DNA of 64,000 nt from HXMU1420-2 sp034670145 (GCA_034670145.1 JAXMOA010000002.1:341800-405799); one strand, 5' to 3'; counted from the first letter of the stretch, positions 8,225 to 18,144 are shown. Numbers and translations are program-made. The notes: a model not told the origin generated them from the sequence alone.

Positions 8225-8851
8225 CTATAGCCGGTGGTCCGATGGAGAGGCGGACAGCGTGGCATAGGCCTCGGGCGTGTCGATATCGGTGTAGTAGCCG
8301 GGGGCATCCAGGGCGTGAAACTGGACATGTTCGGGATGCGCGCGGGTGAAGGTTTTGCAACCCGGCGATCTGGGGTCGGCGAGAAGGCGGCGGCGCAAGC
8401 CCTGCGGGATCACGATGGGGTTGCCGCGACGCTGATCCATTGCCGGGATAGAGATGCGTGCGGTGTCGGCGCTGGCATGTGCGTTTAGCAGGGCGCGCAG
8501 GTCGTCGGCTGTGAGGAGCGGTTGATCGCCGAGGCCGATGAGGATCCTGTGATCCGGGCTATCGTCCGGGTCAAGGCCCGCCGCGCGCAGCCCGCATGCA
8601 ACCGAGGTTGGCTGGCCCTGGGCGTGATCCGGGTTGAAAACGGCTATGGCGCCGCTGCCGGCCAGGGCGGCTTGGACGTGATCGGCCTCGTGCCCGGTGA
8701 CCACCAGAACCGGCCGGGTCGCAACGGCGCTATAGATGTCCACCATATGGCGGATCATGGGGACGGCGCCGATGGACAAGAGCAATTTGTTGCGCGCACC
8801 CATGCGCCGGGATGCCCCGGCGGCGAGTATGATGGCGGTGACCTCAGCCAT
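8225..8851 (-). CDS. MobA/MocA-like nucleotidyltransferase for molybdenum cofactor
   Basis: The product is 208 residues with the nucleotidyltransferase signature LAAGASRRMGARNKLLL and the metal-binding GLGDQP segment. This matches the MobA-like NTP transferase 3 family, which in MocA attaches CMP to molybdopterin. CO dehydrogenase needs molybdopterin cytosine dinucleotide, so a cytidylyltransferase inside the cox operon makes sense. It overlaps the upstream XdhC-like gene by 8 bp. It could instead be a purine-catabolism homologue, but the location argues for the cox role. Confidence 0.82.
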   Translation of the reverse strand: MAEVTAIILAAGASRRMGARNKLLLSIGAVPMIRHMVDIYSAVATRPVLVVTGHEADHVQAALAGSGAIAVFNPDHAQGQPTSVACGLRAAGLDPDDSPDHRILIGLGDQPLLTADDLRALLNAHASADTARISIPAMDQRRGNPIVIPQGLRRRLLADPRSPGCKTFTRAHPEHVQFHALDAPGYYTDIDTPEAYATLSASPSDHRL

Positions 8852-9623
8852 CGTGTTGTTTGACCAGTGAACGGCGGGTTTTCACCAGCTGGGCCAGGAT
8901 CGACAGGGCGATTTCCTCGGGTGTGACGGCGCCCAGATCCAGACCGGCGGGGGCCTGGACGCTGTTGATTGCGGATTGGTCCATGCCGCAGGCGGCCAGT
9001 TTTTCGGCGAGGGCGGCGTATTTACGTTGGCTGCCCACGAAGGCGACATAGCGGGTGGGGGCGCTGAGCGCGGCCTTGAGCGCGTCCAGATCGCCCTGGC
9101 CCTGAGTGGCGACGACAACAAAGCTTTGCTGGTGGGGCTTCTCTGTCTGCGGGGTTGAGGAGACGGACCAGTGAAACTGTGGGGCGAGCGCGCTGAGGGC
9201 CTGTGCCACGGGGGAGGCGCCCATGACCACGAGTTGCGGCGTGGGCAGGCAGGGTTCGATGAAGATGTCCACCGTGCCGCGCGAAGGGCAGCCGTTGCGG
9301 GCAAAGCGCATACCGTCCACCTGATCGCCGGCGGCGACGCCTTTTTCGGCCAGCAGCTCCTCGGGGGTGACAGAGACCAGCTGGGGCGATCCATCGTGCA
9401 AGGCCTCCAGTGCTGCGCGTTTGACGGCGCTGCGTGTGCAACCGCCGCCGAGCCAGCCCTGCAGGATCGTTCCATCGGCGCTGAGCAGCGCCTTGGCGCC
9501 CGGTTTGGCCGCGGTGGAGCCTGCGGTGCGCACGATGGTGGCAAAGGCGAAGGGTTCATGTTGGTCGCGCAGTTGTTGCGCGGCTTCGGCCAGATCGGTG
9601 GAGAGGATTTCTGCGGGGGTCAT
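8844..9623 (-). CDS. coxF: XdhC/CoxF-family molybdoenzyme maturation protein
   Basis: This 259-residue protein has the XdhC_CoxI N-terminal region (FAFATIVRTAGSTAAKPG and a GGGCTRSAV cysteine motif) and a Rossmann-like C-terminal half with FVGSQRKYA. Members help insert or sulfurate the molybdenum centre of hydroxylases. CO dehydrogenase carries a Mo-S-Cu centre, and CoxD, CoxE and CoxF build it. Start and stop overlap the neighbours by 4 and 8 bp, so it is part of one message. Confidence 0.85.
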   Translation of the reverse strand: MTPAEILSTDLAEAAQQLRDQHEPFAFATIVRTAGSTAAKPGAKALLSADGTILQGWLGGGCTRSAVKRAALEALHDGSPQLVSVTPEELLAEKGVAAGDQVDGMRFARNGCPSRGTVDIFIEPCLPTPQLVVMGASPVAQALSALAPQFHWSVSSTPQTEKPHQQSFVVVATQGQGDLDALKAALSAPTRYVAFVGSQRKYAALAEKLAACGMDQSAINSVQAPAGLDLGAVTPEEIALSILAQLVKTRRSLVKQHDG

Positions 9624-10801
9624 ATCCGGGCCAGCTCCTGTTCGAGATCGGCCAGATCGCCGAGGGTATTGGCGGCCTTGAAGGCGTCGAGATAGGGCAG
9701 GGCGGCGGCCATGCCTTCGGCCACGGGCGCGTAGTCGGCCCAGCCTTTGAGCGGGTTGAGCCAGATCACCTTGCAGCCGCGTTTGCGCAGTTTCTTCAGG
9801 GCGGATGCGATGATGTCGGGGGGCTCTGTGTCATAGCCGTCGGACAGGATCAGCACGACGCTGCGCCCGTCGACAAAGCGTTTGGCATAAGTGTCTGCGA
9901 AACGTTGCAGGGATGGCCCGATTTTGGAGCCGCCGCCAAACCCGTCTGCCATCAGTGACATGCGCCCGATCGCGCGCATGGCGTCCTTGTCGCGCAGCGC
10001 TTCGGTGATGCGGGCCAGCCGGGTGTGGAACAGATAGGCGTCTGCGGATGTGTCAGCGCGCATGAGGCCGGCGAGGAAGGCCAGAAAGACCTGTGCATAG
10101 ACGGACATGGAGCCCGAGACATCGCAGAGCGCCACGATCTTGCGGGTCCGGTCCGGGCGCTGTTTGCGCAGCAGGCGCAGGGGTTCGCCGCCGGTGGCAA
10201 GGCTGTGGCGGATGGTTTTGCGAAAATGCAGCCGGTCGCCTTTGCGCGCGGCGATGCGGCGGCGGGAGCGTTTGTCGCGCAGGGCCAGGCCAATGCGGCG
10301 GGCGACCTCCTGCGCCTCGGCGATCTCTTCGGGGCGGACCATCTCGCGCAGGTCGCGGCGGTTGAGGTTGCGTTGTTGGGTGGCGATCAGCTTGCCGGTG
10401 CCGTCGCTGTCGGCCGCGCCGCCTGTGTCGTCGGGGGCGGTGGCCGCGCCGGATGCGCCCGCGTCCTGGCCTTTGGCATCGCGGGAGGAATGGACATCGT
10501 CGCCAGAGGCGGTGGAGGGGGTTTGAATGACCTTTTGTTTCACGCGGCCCATGTCCATCCAGTAGCTGTCGAACAATTCGTCGAAACGTTCGGCTTCTTC
10601 CTTGCAGCCGGTGCAGACGGCGCGCAATGCGCGGCGGCTTTCATCGGGGTGGATGGCATTCACTTCGGCCAGGGCGGCCATGGCGACATCCGCCTCGGCC
10701 ACGCCCAGGCGCAGACCGTTTTCGCGCAGATGTGCCACAAAGCCAGCGACCCGGGCCGCCGGGCCGGGATCGCGTCCGGCAAATCGGGTAACGCGTGTCA
10801 T
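9620..10801 (-). CDS. coxE: VWA-domain CO dehydrogenase maturation protein CoxE
   Basis: A 393-residue protein with a C-terminal von Willebrand A domain containing the MIDAS motif CDVSGSMS and a second metal-site segment VLILSDGYDT. The middle is a charged, low-complexity linker (about residues 105-150). CoxE works with the AAA+ protein CoxD as a chaperone pair during maturation of the copper-molybdenum site. It overlaps coxD by 4 bp and coxF by 4 bp. Confidence 0.9.
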   Translation of the reverse strand: MTRVTRFAGRDPGPAARVAGFVAHLRENGLRLGVAEADVAMAALAEVNAIHPDESRRALRAVCTGCKEEAERFDELFDSYWMDMGRVKQKVIQTPSTASGDDVHSSRDAKGQDAGASGAATAPDDTGGAADSDGTGKLIATQQRNLNRRDLREMVRPEEIAEAQEVARRIGLALRDKRSRRRIAARKGDRLHFRKTIRHSLATGGEPLRLLRKQRPDRTRKIVALCDVSGSMSVYAQVFLAFLAGLMRADTSADAYLFHTRLARITEALRDKDAMRAIGRMSLMADGFGGGSKIGPSLQRFADTYAKRFVDGRSVVLILSDGYDTEPPDIIASALKKLRKRGCKVIWLNPLKGWADYAPVAEGMAAALPYLDAFKAANTLGDLADLEQELARI

Positions 10802-11673
10802 GCGGCGCGCCCTGCGATGCGGCCGGCGACCTCGGTTGTGATATGGGCCTGGTCGCTTTGGGTTTTGAGCAGGGTCGTGAGCGTGGATTGCAGAACGGCC
10901 GGATCCTGTGTCAGATCGGCGATCCCCAGGCCCATGAGGGCGGTGGCGAAATCCAGCATCTCGGCCACGCCGGGGGTTTTCTCCAACTCTTCGGTGCGCA
11001 GCTTTTGGACAAAGCCCACGATCTGATCGGCCAGCCGGGCCTCGACCTGGGGGCAGCGGGCCTTAAGGATGGCCAGTTCGGTGGCCCGGTCGGGGTATTC
11101 CACATAGGTATAGAGACACCGGCGGCGCAGGGCATCCGAGAGGTCGCGGGTGCCATTGGAGGTCAGGATCACGATGGGGCGGGTGACGGCCTTGATCGTG
11201 CCCAGCTCTGGAATGGAGACCTGGAAATCGGACAGCACTTCGAGCAGATAGGCCTCGAATTCTTCGTCGGCGCGGTCGATTTCGTCGATAAGCAGGACCG
11301 GGGCCGTGGGTTGGGTGATGGCGGCAAGCAGCGGCCGTTCGAGCAGGAAATCGCGCGAGAAGATGCGGTTTTCGACGGCCTTGCCGGTTTCGCCATCTTC
11401 GGCGGCGGCGCGGATGGTCAGCAGCTGGCGCTGGTAGTTCCATTCGTAGATGGCCTGGGCCGCATCCAGCCCTTCGTAACATTGCAGCCGGATCAGGCGC
11501 GTTTCCATCACCGCAGAAAGCGTGCGCGCAATCTCGGTCTTGCCGACGCCTGCAGCGCCCTCCAGCAAGAGGGGGCGGCCGAGCGACAGGGCCAGTTGCA
11601 GAGCAACTGCCAGATCGTCCGAAGCCACATAGCCTTGGGCAGCGAGGCGGGATTTGAGATCGGTCCAGGTCAT
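10798..11673 (-). CDS. coxD: MoxR-type AAA+ ATPase CoxD
   Basis: This 291-residue AAA+ protein of the MoxR class has a Walker A motif in EGAAGVGKTE, a Walker B in LLIDEIDRADEE and sensor 1 in ILTSNGTRDLSD. In Oligotropha, CoxD unfolds apo-CO dehydrogenase so that sulfur and copper can be introduced. It sits between coxL and coxE, the canonical order. Confidence 0.92.
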   Translation of the reverse strand: MTWTDLKSRLAAQGYVASDDLAVALQLALSLGRPLLLEGAAGVGKTEIARTLSAVMETRLIRLQCYEGLDAAQAIYEWNYQRQLLTIRAAAEDGETGKAVENRIFSRDFLLERPLLAAITQPTAPVLLIDEIDRADEEFEAYLLEVLSDFQVSIPELGTIKAVTRPIVILTSNGTRDLSDALRRRCLYTYVEYPDRATELAILKARCPQVEARLADQIVGFVQKLRTEELEKTPGVAEMLDFATALMGLGIADLTQDPAVLQSTLTTLLKTQSDQAHITTEVAGRIAGRAA

Positions 11674-11718
11674 ATCTGATGCGGTCAGGCGGAAGGATGT
11701 CCCGCCTGACCTTTGCCT

Positions 11719-14145
11719 TTAGCCGTGCAGACCAAGGTCATTGGCTGTTTTCCAGATCCGCCAATGGTCATGCGGCATGTTGGTGTGCCTGTTGCCGAAC
11801 GGGCGGAAGGCGTCCTGAACCGCGTTCGAGAAGCAGGGAACGCCGCCGACATGTGGGCTTTCGCCTACACCCTTGGCCCCGATCGGGTGGTGCGGGCTGG
11901 GGGTCACGGTGAAGTCGGTTTCGTAGTTGGGGACCTCCCAGGCGGTTGGCAGGAAGAAGTCCATCAGCGTCCCGGTCTTGACGTTGCCCATGTCATCATA
12001 GGCGATCTCCTGACCCAGGGCGACGGCGAGCGCTTCGGTCAGGCCGCCGTGGACCTGTCCTTCGATGATCATCGGATTGATCCGCGTGCCGCAATCGTCC
12101 AGCGCATAGAAGCGGCGGATGTCCGGCACGCCGGTATCGACATCAATGTCCATGACGCAGACATAGGCCCCGAACGGGTAGGTCATGTTGGGCGGATCAT
12201 AGTAGCTGACCGCCTCCAGCCCTGGTTCCAGGCCGGGAATGGCCTGATTATAGGCGGCGAAGGCAACTTCCTTCATCGTCTTGAACTTTTCCGGGGCGCC
12301 CTTGACCACAAAACGATCCACGTCGAATTCCACGTCATTGTCGTGAACCTCGAGCAGATAGGCGGCGATCATCTGGGCCTTGGCGCGGATTTTGCGTCCG
12401 GCCATTGCGGTGGCAGCGCCGGCCACCGGAGTGGACCGCGAGCCATAGGTGCCCAGCCCGTAAGGGGCGGTATCGGTGTCGCCTTCTTCGATGGTGATAC
12501 TGTCGGCGGGCAGGCCGATTTCAGAGGCGAGGATTTGCGCAAAGGTTGTCGCGTGCCCTTGCCCTTGCGAAATCGTGCCGAGGCGTGCGATGGCCGATCC
12601 GGTCGGATGGATGCGGATTTCGCAGCTGTCGAACATGCCAAGCCCGAGGATATCGCAGTTCTTGACCGGGCCCGCGCCGACGATTTCCGTAAAGAAGCTG
12701 AGCCCGATGCCCATCAGTTTACGGGTTTTGCCAGCCTTGAAGTCTTCGACCCGCTGGGCCTGTTCGGCGCGCAGACCGTCATAATCGACGGCCTTGAGGG
12801 CCTTGTCCCAGGCGGTGTGATAGTCGCCGCTGTCATATTCCCAGCCGAGGGCGGCGGTGTAGGGGAATTGTTCCTTTTTGATAAAGTTGATCCGGCGCAA
12901 TTCCGCGGCGTCCATGTTCAGCTCGATCGCCAGCACTTCGATCATGCGTTCGATGAAATAGACCGCTTCGGTCACGCGGAAGGAACAGCGGTAGCTGACA
13001 CCGCCCGGGGCCTTGTTGGTATAGACGCCGTCGACCTCGAGATAGGCGGTCGGGATGTCGTAGGAGCCGGTGCAGATATTCATGAAACCGGCCGGAAATT
13101 TGGTCGGGTCGGCGCAGGCGTCAAAGCCGCCGTGGTCTGCGGTCACATGGCATTGCAGGCCGGTGATCTTGCCCTCTTTGGTGGCGGCGATCTTGCCCGT
13201 CATGTGATAATCGCGGGCAAAGGCCGTGGTCATCAGATTGTCCATCCGGTCTTCGATCCATTTGACCGGCTGACCGGTGACGATAGAGGCCACAACCGAG
13301 CAGACATAGCCGGGATAGGCGCCGACCTTGTTGCCGAAACCGCCGCCGATATCGGGCGAGATGACGCGAATATTGTGTTCTTCGATGCCAGAGATGAGCG
13401 ATACCACGGTGCGGATCGCGTGGGGGGCCTGAAAGGTGCCCCAGAGCGTCAGCTTGCCGTTGACCTTGTCCATCGACGCGACACAGCCGCAGGTTTCCAG
13501 CGGGCAGGGGTGCGTGCGGTGGTAGTACATGCTCTCGGTCGCCACGACATCCGCGTTGGCGATGACCTCGGCGGTGGGGTCCTTGTCTCCGGCCTCCCAG
13601 GTGAAGATGTGGTTGTGGTGTTTGCGCGGCCCGTGGGCGCCAGCGGGGATGGAGCCGTCTTCGGCCACCAGATCTTCGCGCAGGACCACATCGGATTTGA
13701 GCGCCTCAAACGGGTCGACGATGACGGGCAGTTCTTCGTACTCGACCTCGACCAGTTCGATCCCATCCGCTGCGGCGTAGCGGTCCTGAGCGACGACAAA
13801 GGCCACTTCCTGGCCCTGAAACAGCACTTTGCCATCGGCCAGCACCATCTGCTTGTCGCCCGCCAGTGTGGGCATCCAGTGCAGGCCCAGCGGTTCCAGA
13901 TCGGCGGCCGTCAGAACCGCCAGAACGCCAGGCACTTCGAGCGCGGCGGCTGTGTCTATGCTTTTGATCCGCGCATGGGCATAGGGGGAGCGCACGAAAT
14001 CGCCGAACAGCATGCCGTCCATCTTGATATCGTCGACATAGTTGCCTTTGCCTTGGGTGAAGCGGGCATCCTCGACCCGTTTGCGCGAGCAGCCCAGGCC
14101 CTTGAGGTTGTCGACGCGGTCTTCGCGGGTGACTTCGTCTTTCAT
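11719..14145 (-). CDS. coxL: Aerobic CO dehydrogenase large subunit, form I
   Basis: The 808-residue molybdenum subunit oxidises CO to CO2 at a Mo-S-Cu centre. The copper-binding loop reads SYRCSFR with C387, which is form I (AYXCSFR) except for Ser replacing Ala at the first position. Molybdopterin-contact segments such as GGGFGNKVG and the TISQGQGHATTFAQ loop are present, and the length matches Oligotropha CoxL (809). It overlaps coxS by 4 bp. A full-length frame on the opposite strand is only a codon-bias shadow. Confidence 0.96.
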   Translation of the reverse strand: MKDEVTREDRVDNLKGLGCSRKRVEDARFTQGKGNYVDDIKMDGMLFGDFVRSPYAHARIKSIDTAAALEVPGVLAVLTAADLEPLGLHWMPTLAGDKQMVLADGKVLFQGQEVAFVVAQDRYAAADGIELVEVEYEELPVIVDPFEALKSDVVLREDLVAEDGSIPAGAHGPRKHHNHIFTWEAGDKDPTAEVIANADVVATESMYYHRTHPCPLETCGCVASMDKVNGKLTLWGTFQAPHAIRTVVSLISGIEEHNIRVISPDIGGGFGNKVGAYPGYVCSVVASIVTGQPVKWIEDRMDNLMTTAFARDYHMTGKIAATKEGKITGLQCHVTADHGGFDACADPTKFPAGFMNICTGSYDIPTAYLEVDGVYTNKAPGGVSYRCSFRVTEAVYFIERMIEVLAIELNMDAAELRRINFIKKEQFPYTAALGWEYDSGDYHTAWDKALKAVDYDGLRAEQAQRVEDFKAGKTRKLMGIGLSFFTEIVGAGPVKNCDILGLGMFDSCEIRIHPTGSAIARLGTISQGQGHATTFAQILASEIGLPADSITIEEGDTDTAPYGLGTYGSRSTPVAGAATAMAGRKIRAKAQMIAAYLLEVHDNDVEFDVDRFVVKGAPEKFKTMKEVAFAAYNQAIPGLEPGLEAVSYYDPPNMTYPFGAYVCVMDIDVDTGVPDIRRFYALDDCGTRINPMIIEGQVHGGLTEALAVALGQEIAYDDMGNVKTGTLMDFFLPTAWEVPNYETDFTVTPSPHHPIGAKGVGESPHVGGVPCFSNAVQDAFRPFGNRHTNMPHDHWRIWKTANDLGLHG

Positions 14146-14636
14146 TCTGCGGCCTCCTTGGCGGCATTCATTTCAGCCGCTGCGGCCTGAATGGATTTCA
14201 CGATGTTCTGATAGCCCGTGCAGCGGCACAGGTTGCCGGCCATACCAAAGCGGATTTCCTCTTCGGTCGGGTTTGGGATTTCTTCCAGCAGTTTGGTGGC
14301 GCGGGTGATCATGCCGGGGGTGCAATAGCCGCACTGGAGCCCGTGGTGTTCCTTGAACGCCTCTTGCAGCGGGTGCAGATTGTCGGGCCCGCCGATGCCT
14401 TCGATTGTGGTGATCTCTGCGCCATCGGCCTGCGCCACGAACATGGTGCAGGATTTGACAGATTTGCCGTTGATGGTGACGGTGCAGGCCCCGCAATGGG
14501 AGGTTTCACAGCCGATATGCGGGCCGGTGATGTTCAGGCGCTCGCGCAGGGTATAGATCAGCAGTTCGCGCGGCTCGGCGAGGAATTCCTCTTCTTTGCC
14601 GTTCACGTTCAACGTGATGTGCATCTTTTTTGACAT
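14142..14636 (-). CDS. coxS: Aerobic CO dehydrogenase small subunit (2Fe-2S)
   Basis: This 164-residue iron-sulfur subunit has an N-terminal plant-ferredoxin-type cluster (GCETSHCGACTV) and a C-terminal helical cluster motif (QCGYCTPGM and CRCTGYQNIV). It passes electrons from the molybdenum site of CoxL to FAD in CoxM. The start is either M1 or M5 of a MSKKMHITL sequence. It is coupled to coxL. Confidence 0.95.
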   Translation of the reverse strand: MSKKMHITLNVNGKEEEFLAEPRELLIYTLRERLNITGPHIGCETSHCGACTVTINGKSVKSCTMFVAQADGAEITTIEGIGGPDNLHPLQEAFKEHHGLQCGYCTPGMITRATKLLEEIPNPTEEEIRFGMAGNLCRCTGYQNIVKSIQAAAAEMNAAKEAAE

Positions 14637-14647
14637 TGTGTTTCTCC

Positions 14648-15502
14648 CTACGCGCGCGACCAGGCGCGTGCGATGGCTCGGCGCAAAATGACGCCGGCGA
14701 CATGGTTCTTGAAGGCGACGGGGCCGCGGTTGTCCTCGGAGGGGTCGATGTCGTCCAGCATGGCGGCCACCGCCGCATCAAGCGCGGCGTCGTCGACCGA
14801 GGTGCCGACAAGGGCGGCGCCGGCGGGTTCCGAGAAGATGGGGGTATCGCTCAGGTTGGTCATGGCGATGGCTGCGCTGCTGCAGGTGGCACCATCCTTG
14901 ACGATCTGCACCGCGGCTGCGGCGGTCGCGTAATCGCCGATCTTGCGCTTTTGCTTTTCGTAGGCGTGCCCGCCAGAGGGCAGGGGGATCGTGACGGCTG
15001 TCAGCACTTCCTCGTCTTCGCGGGCGGTGACATAGGCGGCCTCATAAAAGCTGCGGGCGGACAAAGCCCGCTCGCCCTCGGGTCCGACGACGGTGAAGGT
15101 GGCGTCGAGGCATTGCATCAGTCCGGGCATGTCGTTGCCGGGATCGCCATTGGCGATATTGCCGCCAACGGTGCCCATATAGCGGACCTGTGGATCGGCG
15201 ATCTGCAAGGCCGCTTCGCGCAGGATTGGCGCGGCGTCGGCCAGTCCGGCGTGGTCGATCAGCTCGGATTGGGTCACCATGGCGCCGATGCGGATACTGT
15301 CTGCGCCGATCTGAATTTCGGACATGCCGCCGACATCCTGAAGGTCGATCAGGTGGGGGACATCGGCCATGCGCAGTTTCATCATGGGGATCAGGCTGTG
15401 CCCACCCGCCATGACGCGCGCATCATCTCCGTGTTCCTGCAAAAGTGACAGGACACCGGCCATGTCCTTGGGGCGATAATACTCGAATGCCGCTGGAATC
15501 AT
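14648..15502 (-). CDS. coxM: Aerobic CO dehydrogenase medium subunit (FAD)
   Basis: This 284-residue flavoprotein subunit has the FAD-binding motifs AGGHSLIPMMKLR and TVGGNIANGDPGNDMPG typical of CoxM. It receives electrons from CoxS and hands them to the quinone pool. It is the first structural gene of the cox operon. The 117-bp gap to the upstream regulator gene probably holds the operon promoter. Confidence 0.95.
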   Translation of the reverse strand: MIPAAFEYYRPKDMAGVLSLLQEHGDDARVMAGGHSLIPMMKLRMADVPHLIDLQDVGGMSEIQIGADSIRIGAMVTQSELIDHAGLADAAPILREAALQIADPQVRYMGTVGGNIANGDPGNDMPGLMQCLDATFTVVGPEGERALSARSFYEAAYVTAREDEEVLTAVTIPLPSGGHAYEKQKRKIGDYATAAAAVQIVKDGATCSSAAIAMTNLSDTPIFSEPAGAALVGTSVDDAALDAAVAAMLDDIDPSEDNRGPVAFKNHVAGVILRRAIARAWSRA

Positions 15503-15619
15503 CGGCGTGCTCCTCCCTAAAAAGCAAACTGTCTAGCTGCCCGGGAGGATGCATGGGCTGGTATGGTAGAGCATCAGAAAACTGATGAAACACAGGTCTT
15601 TTGCACGAAATGCGCGCTG

Positions 15620-16756
15620 TTATGCACGAATGACGCCGACCTGCGACGCGAGCGCATCCTGTATCGCTTTCAGCTTTGAGCGACTCACAGGGGCCGGTGG
15701 CATGTCGGTGCCATCAAACAGGCAGCGGCCCTTGTCCTTGGTGCGTTCAAAGCGGGCAACCCGGCTGGGATTGACCAGGTAGCTGCGGTGGGTTTGCAGG
15801 AAACCAGCGGGCTTCAGGCGTTTGGAAGCAGCGGTGATGGGCCAGACGCAGAACAGGCGGTCGTCTTCGGTATAGACCTGCGTGTAGTGGCCATCGGCGC
15901 GCACGAAGAGGACGTCGCGGGCGCGCACGAAGACCTTGTTCCCATCGCTTTCGCAGGGGATTTGCAGGTCGGCGGTGATTTCGGGGTTTTGCGGCTGTTC
16001 GTTTTCCTGGGCCTGAGGGGTTGCGGAGGGCTGCTGGGCCTCTGGGGTGACCAGATAGGTCACGCTGACCCAGAGGAAGGCGCCGAAGATCACGAAGCTG
16101 AAGAAGATGACACCCAGCGCGAGTGTTTCGTTGCTCATGGTCGGCCCGAATTCGACCAGGCTGGGTTCCTGAACGAAATTGGTCCCGGCGATTGCCAGAA
16201 AATGCACCGAGCACACGGCTATCGCAAAGCAGAGCGTGCCGAGCAGGATATTGCGGTTTGTGCGCTGACCATAGGCAATCCAGAAGGCCAGGACACACAG
16301 GCCGATGGCCGCGAGAGAGGAAAAGACAACGCCGGTGGGGCTGTATACGGCGCGGCACAGCTCTAACCCGGCCATGCCGATATAGTGCATGACCAGAACG
16401 CCCAGGCCGACGATGCCCCCCGCCAGCGAGATGATCAGCGGCGTGCGTTGGGCGAAATGCAACAGGATCAGCGCCATGCCGACGATCAGGATCGCGGACA
16501 GGGCCGAGACCAGGGTGATCGCGGCGTCATAGTAAAAGAGGATGGGCAGTTTCAGGCCCAGCATGGCGATGAAATGCATCGCCCAGATACCGCCCCCCAA
16601 GGCCACGGCCGCCAGCGCGATCGAGACCTTTTTGGTCACGATGGGTTTGGCTGACAGATCGCGGGTCAGCGACAGCCCGGTAAACCCCGCAACAAGGGCA
16701 ACGATGCAGGACATCGCGATCAAGAAGGTGCTTTGGCTGAAGCTCAGAAATTCCAT
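15620..16756 (-). CDS. coxC: MHYT-LytTR membrane regulator CoxC
   Basis: This protein of about 378 residues has a membrane part of seven predicted helices carrying the MHYT repeat signatures MHFIAML, MHYIGM and VHFLAI, followed by a Q/E/P-rich linker and a C-terminal LytTR DNA-binding domain (VRADGHYTQVYT, TAASKRL, QTHRSYLVN). The same architecture defines CoxC and CoxH of Oligotropha, proposed to sense CO via metal-binding His/Met residues. The ATG at 16756 is preferred over one six codons upstream. It is encoded just upstream of coxM, on the same strand. Confidence 0.88.
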   Translation of the reverse strand: MEFLSFSQSTFLIAMSCIVALVAGFTGLSLTRDLSAKPIVTKKVSIALAAVALGGGIWAMHFIAMLGLKLPILFYYDAAITLVSALSAILIVGMALILLHFAQRTPLIISLAGGIVGLGVLVMHYIGMAGLELCRAVYSPTGVVFSSLAAIGLCVLAFWIAYGQRTNRNILLGTLCFAIAVCSVHFLAIAGTNFVQEPSLVEFGPTMSNETLALGVIFFSFVIFGAFLWVSVTYLVTPEAQQPSATPQAQENEQPQNPEITADLQIPCESDGNKVFVRARDVLFVRADGHYTQVYTEDDRLFCVWPITAASKRLKPAGFLQTHRSYLVNPSRVARFERTKDKGRCLFDGTDMPPAPVSRSKLKAIQDALASQVGVIRA

Positions 16757-16869
16757 GTTGCGAACGATGACCAAAACTTATGCGTTTTGCAAACTTTGGC
16801 GTTTGTCACGGGTGTGTTTTTACCTTGGGTTCTGTTCAGGTCGCTAGGAGGGCGCTGTATTGTGGGGGA

Positions 16870-18144
16870 TCAGCCGCCAGCGAGGGCGGCGCCGACCACC
16901 AGTGCGATGCAGAACAAAGTGCCCGCGATGGGGAAGATGATATGCACCGTAAAAGTGCCCTCGGGTGCGGGTATGCCGCGCAGTTTGAACCAGACCAACG
17001 CCAGATTGATGGTGGCAAAAACGGCGAGGAGCACTTCGGATGAGGTTTCGGCCAAAGTGTCCAGCGGCATAAACAGCGCCAGCACCAGAACAAGCCCAGC
17101 GATGATGACCGTGGCGCGGACCGGTGTCTGGCTGCGGGGAGAGACGACACCCAGCCATGTGGGCAGGCGTTTTTCGCGCGCCATGCCATAGCAGACACGG
17201 GCGGCCATGATCAGGATGATCACGACGCCGTTCATCGTGGCGATGATGGCAATCAAGGTGATGGCGAGCGAGGGCAGGCCGGTCAGACGCTCGAACAGCA
17301 GGCTGATTGGCGCTGACGTGGCTGAGAGATCCTCGATAGAGACGTTTTGCATGGCCACGAAGGACACCAGGACATAAAGCACGGTCACGGCAACCAGGGT
17401 GATGCCGATGGCCCAGGGCATGATTTTTTGCGGGTTTTTGGTTTCTTCGACAAGGTTGACGACGTCGTCAAAGCCGATAAAGGCGAAAAAGGCGATCATG
17501 CTGGCCGCCAGGACGCCAGAGACGGCGGAAAGGTCGTTGATCGGCGGGACCAAAGCAGCGGGCAATTGCGTGATGCTGCCCGGGTCGCTGGCCATGCCCA
17601 GGATGATGATGATGAGCAGGCCGGCCACCTCTACCAGGGTCATGACGCCAGCGATGGTGACGGATTCGCGGATTCCCCAACAGGCGATTGTGGCCATCAG
17701 AACAATGATGCAGGTGACCAGCAGCTCTTTAGGCAGGGGGATCAATTCGGCGACATATCCGGCCGACCCGACGGATATTGCGGCCGCCGCGATCATCGCC
17801 TCGACCAGAACGGCGAGGCCGACGACGATGGTCAACCAGCTTAGGCCAAAGGATTTTTCCACATAGACCGCTTCGCCTGCCGCCTGGGGCACCCGGCCTG
17901 AGAGTTCGGCGAATGAGGCCGCAGTGAACCCCATGACAAAGGCCGACAGCAGAAAGGCCGCCGGTGTGTAGGGCCCTGCGCGCACGACGGTTTCGCCGAT
18001 CAGCACGTATATGCCGGCTCCGATCGTGACGCCGAGGCCATAGAGAACCAGCGCGGGCAGGCCGATGGAGCGTTTGAGTTGTACCGGGTCTTGGTCCACA
18101 GGTTTGTCCTCCGCTCTGACGTGGGCAGGGTCACAGTCTAGCAC
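16870..18144 (-). CDS. APC-family amino acid permease
   Basis: A 424-residue transporter with about 12 membrane helices. The first helix carries the APC substrate-binding loop GLGVTIGAGIYVLIG, and the sixth region FFAFIGFDDVVNLVEETKNPQ is typical of cationic or neutral amino acid permeases. It uses a proton or exchange gradient in the inner membrane. It stands alone upstream of coxC with a 113-bp gap. The substrate cannot be deduced. Confidence 0.88.
   Translation of the reverse strand: MLDCDPAHVRAEDKPVDQDPVQLKRSIGLPALVLYGLGVTIGAGIYVLIGETVVRAGPYTPAAFLLSAFVMGFTAASFAELSGRVPQAAGEAVYVEKSFGLSWLTIVVGLAVLVEAMIAAAAISVGSAGYVAELIPLPKELLVTCIIVLMATIACWGIRESVTIAGVMTLVEVAGLLIIIILGMASDPGSITQLPAALVPPINDLSAVSGVLAASMIAFFAFIGFDDVVNLVEETKNPQKIMPWAIGITLVAVTVLYVLVSFVAMQNVSIEDLSATSAPISLLFERLTGLPSLAITLIAIIATMNGVVIILIMAARVCYGMAREKRLPTWLGVVSPRSQTPVRATVIIAGLVLVLALFMPLDTLAETSSEVLLAVFATINLALVWFKLRGIPAPEGTFTVHIIFPIAGTLFCIALVVGAALAGG

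Noticed and set aside
11713..14190. An 825-codon open frame on the plus strand covering all of coxL
   Set aside because: It is the mirror of the coxL frame produced by strong GC bias at third codon positions. Its sequence has no recognisable domain, while the minus strand encodes an obvious CoxL.
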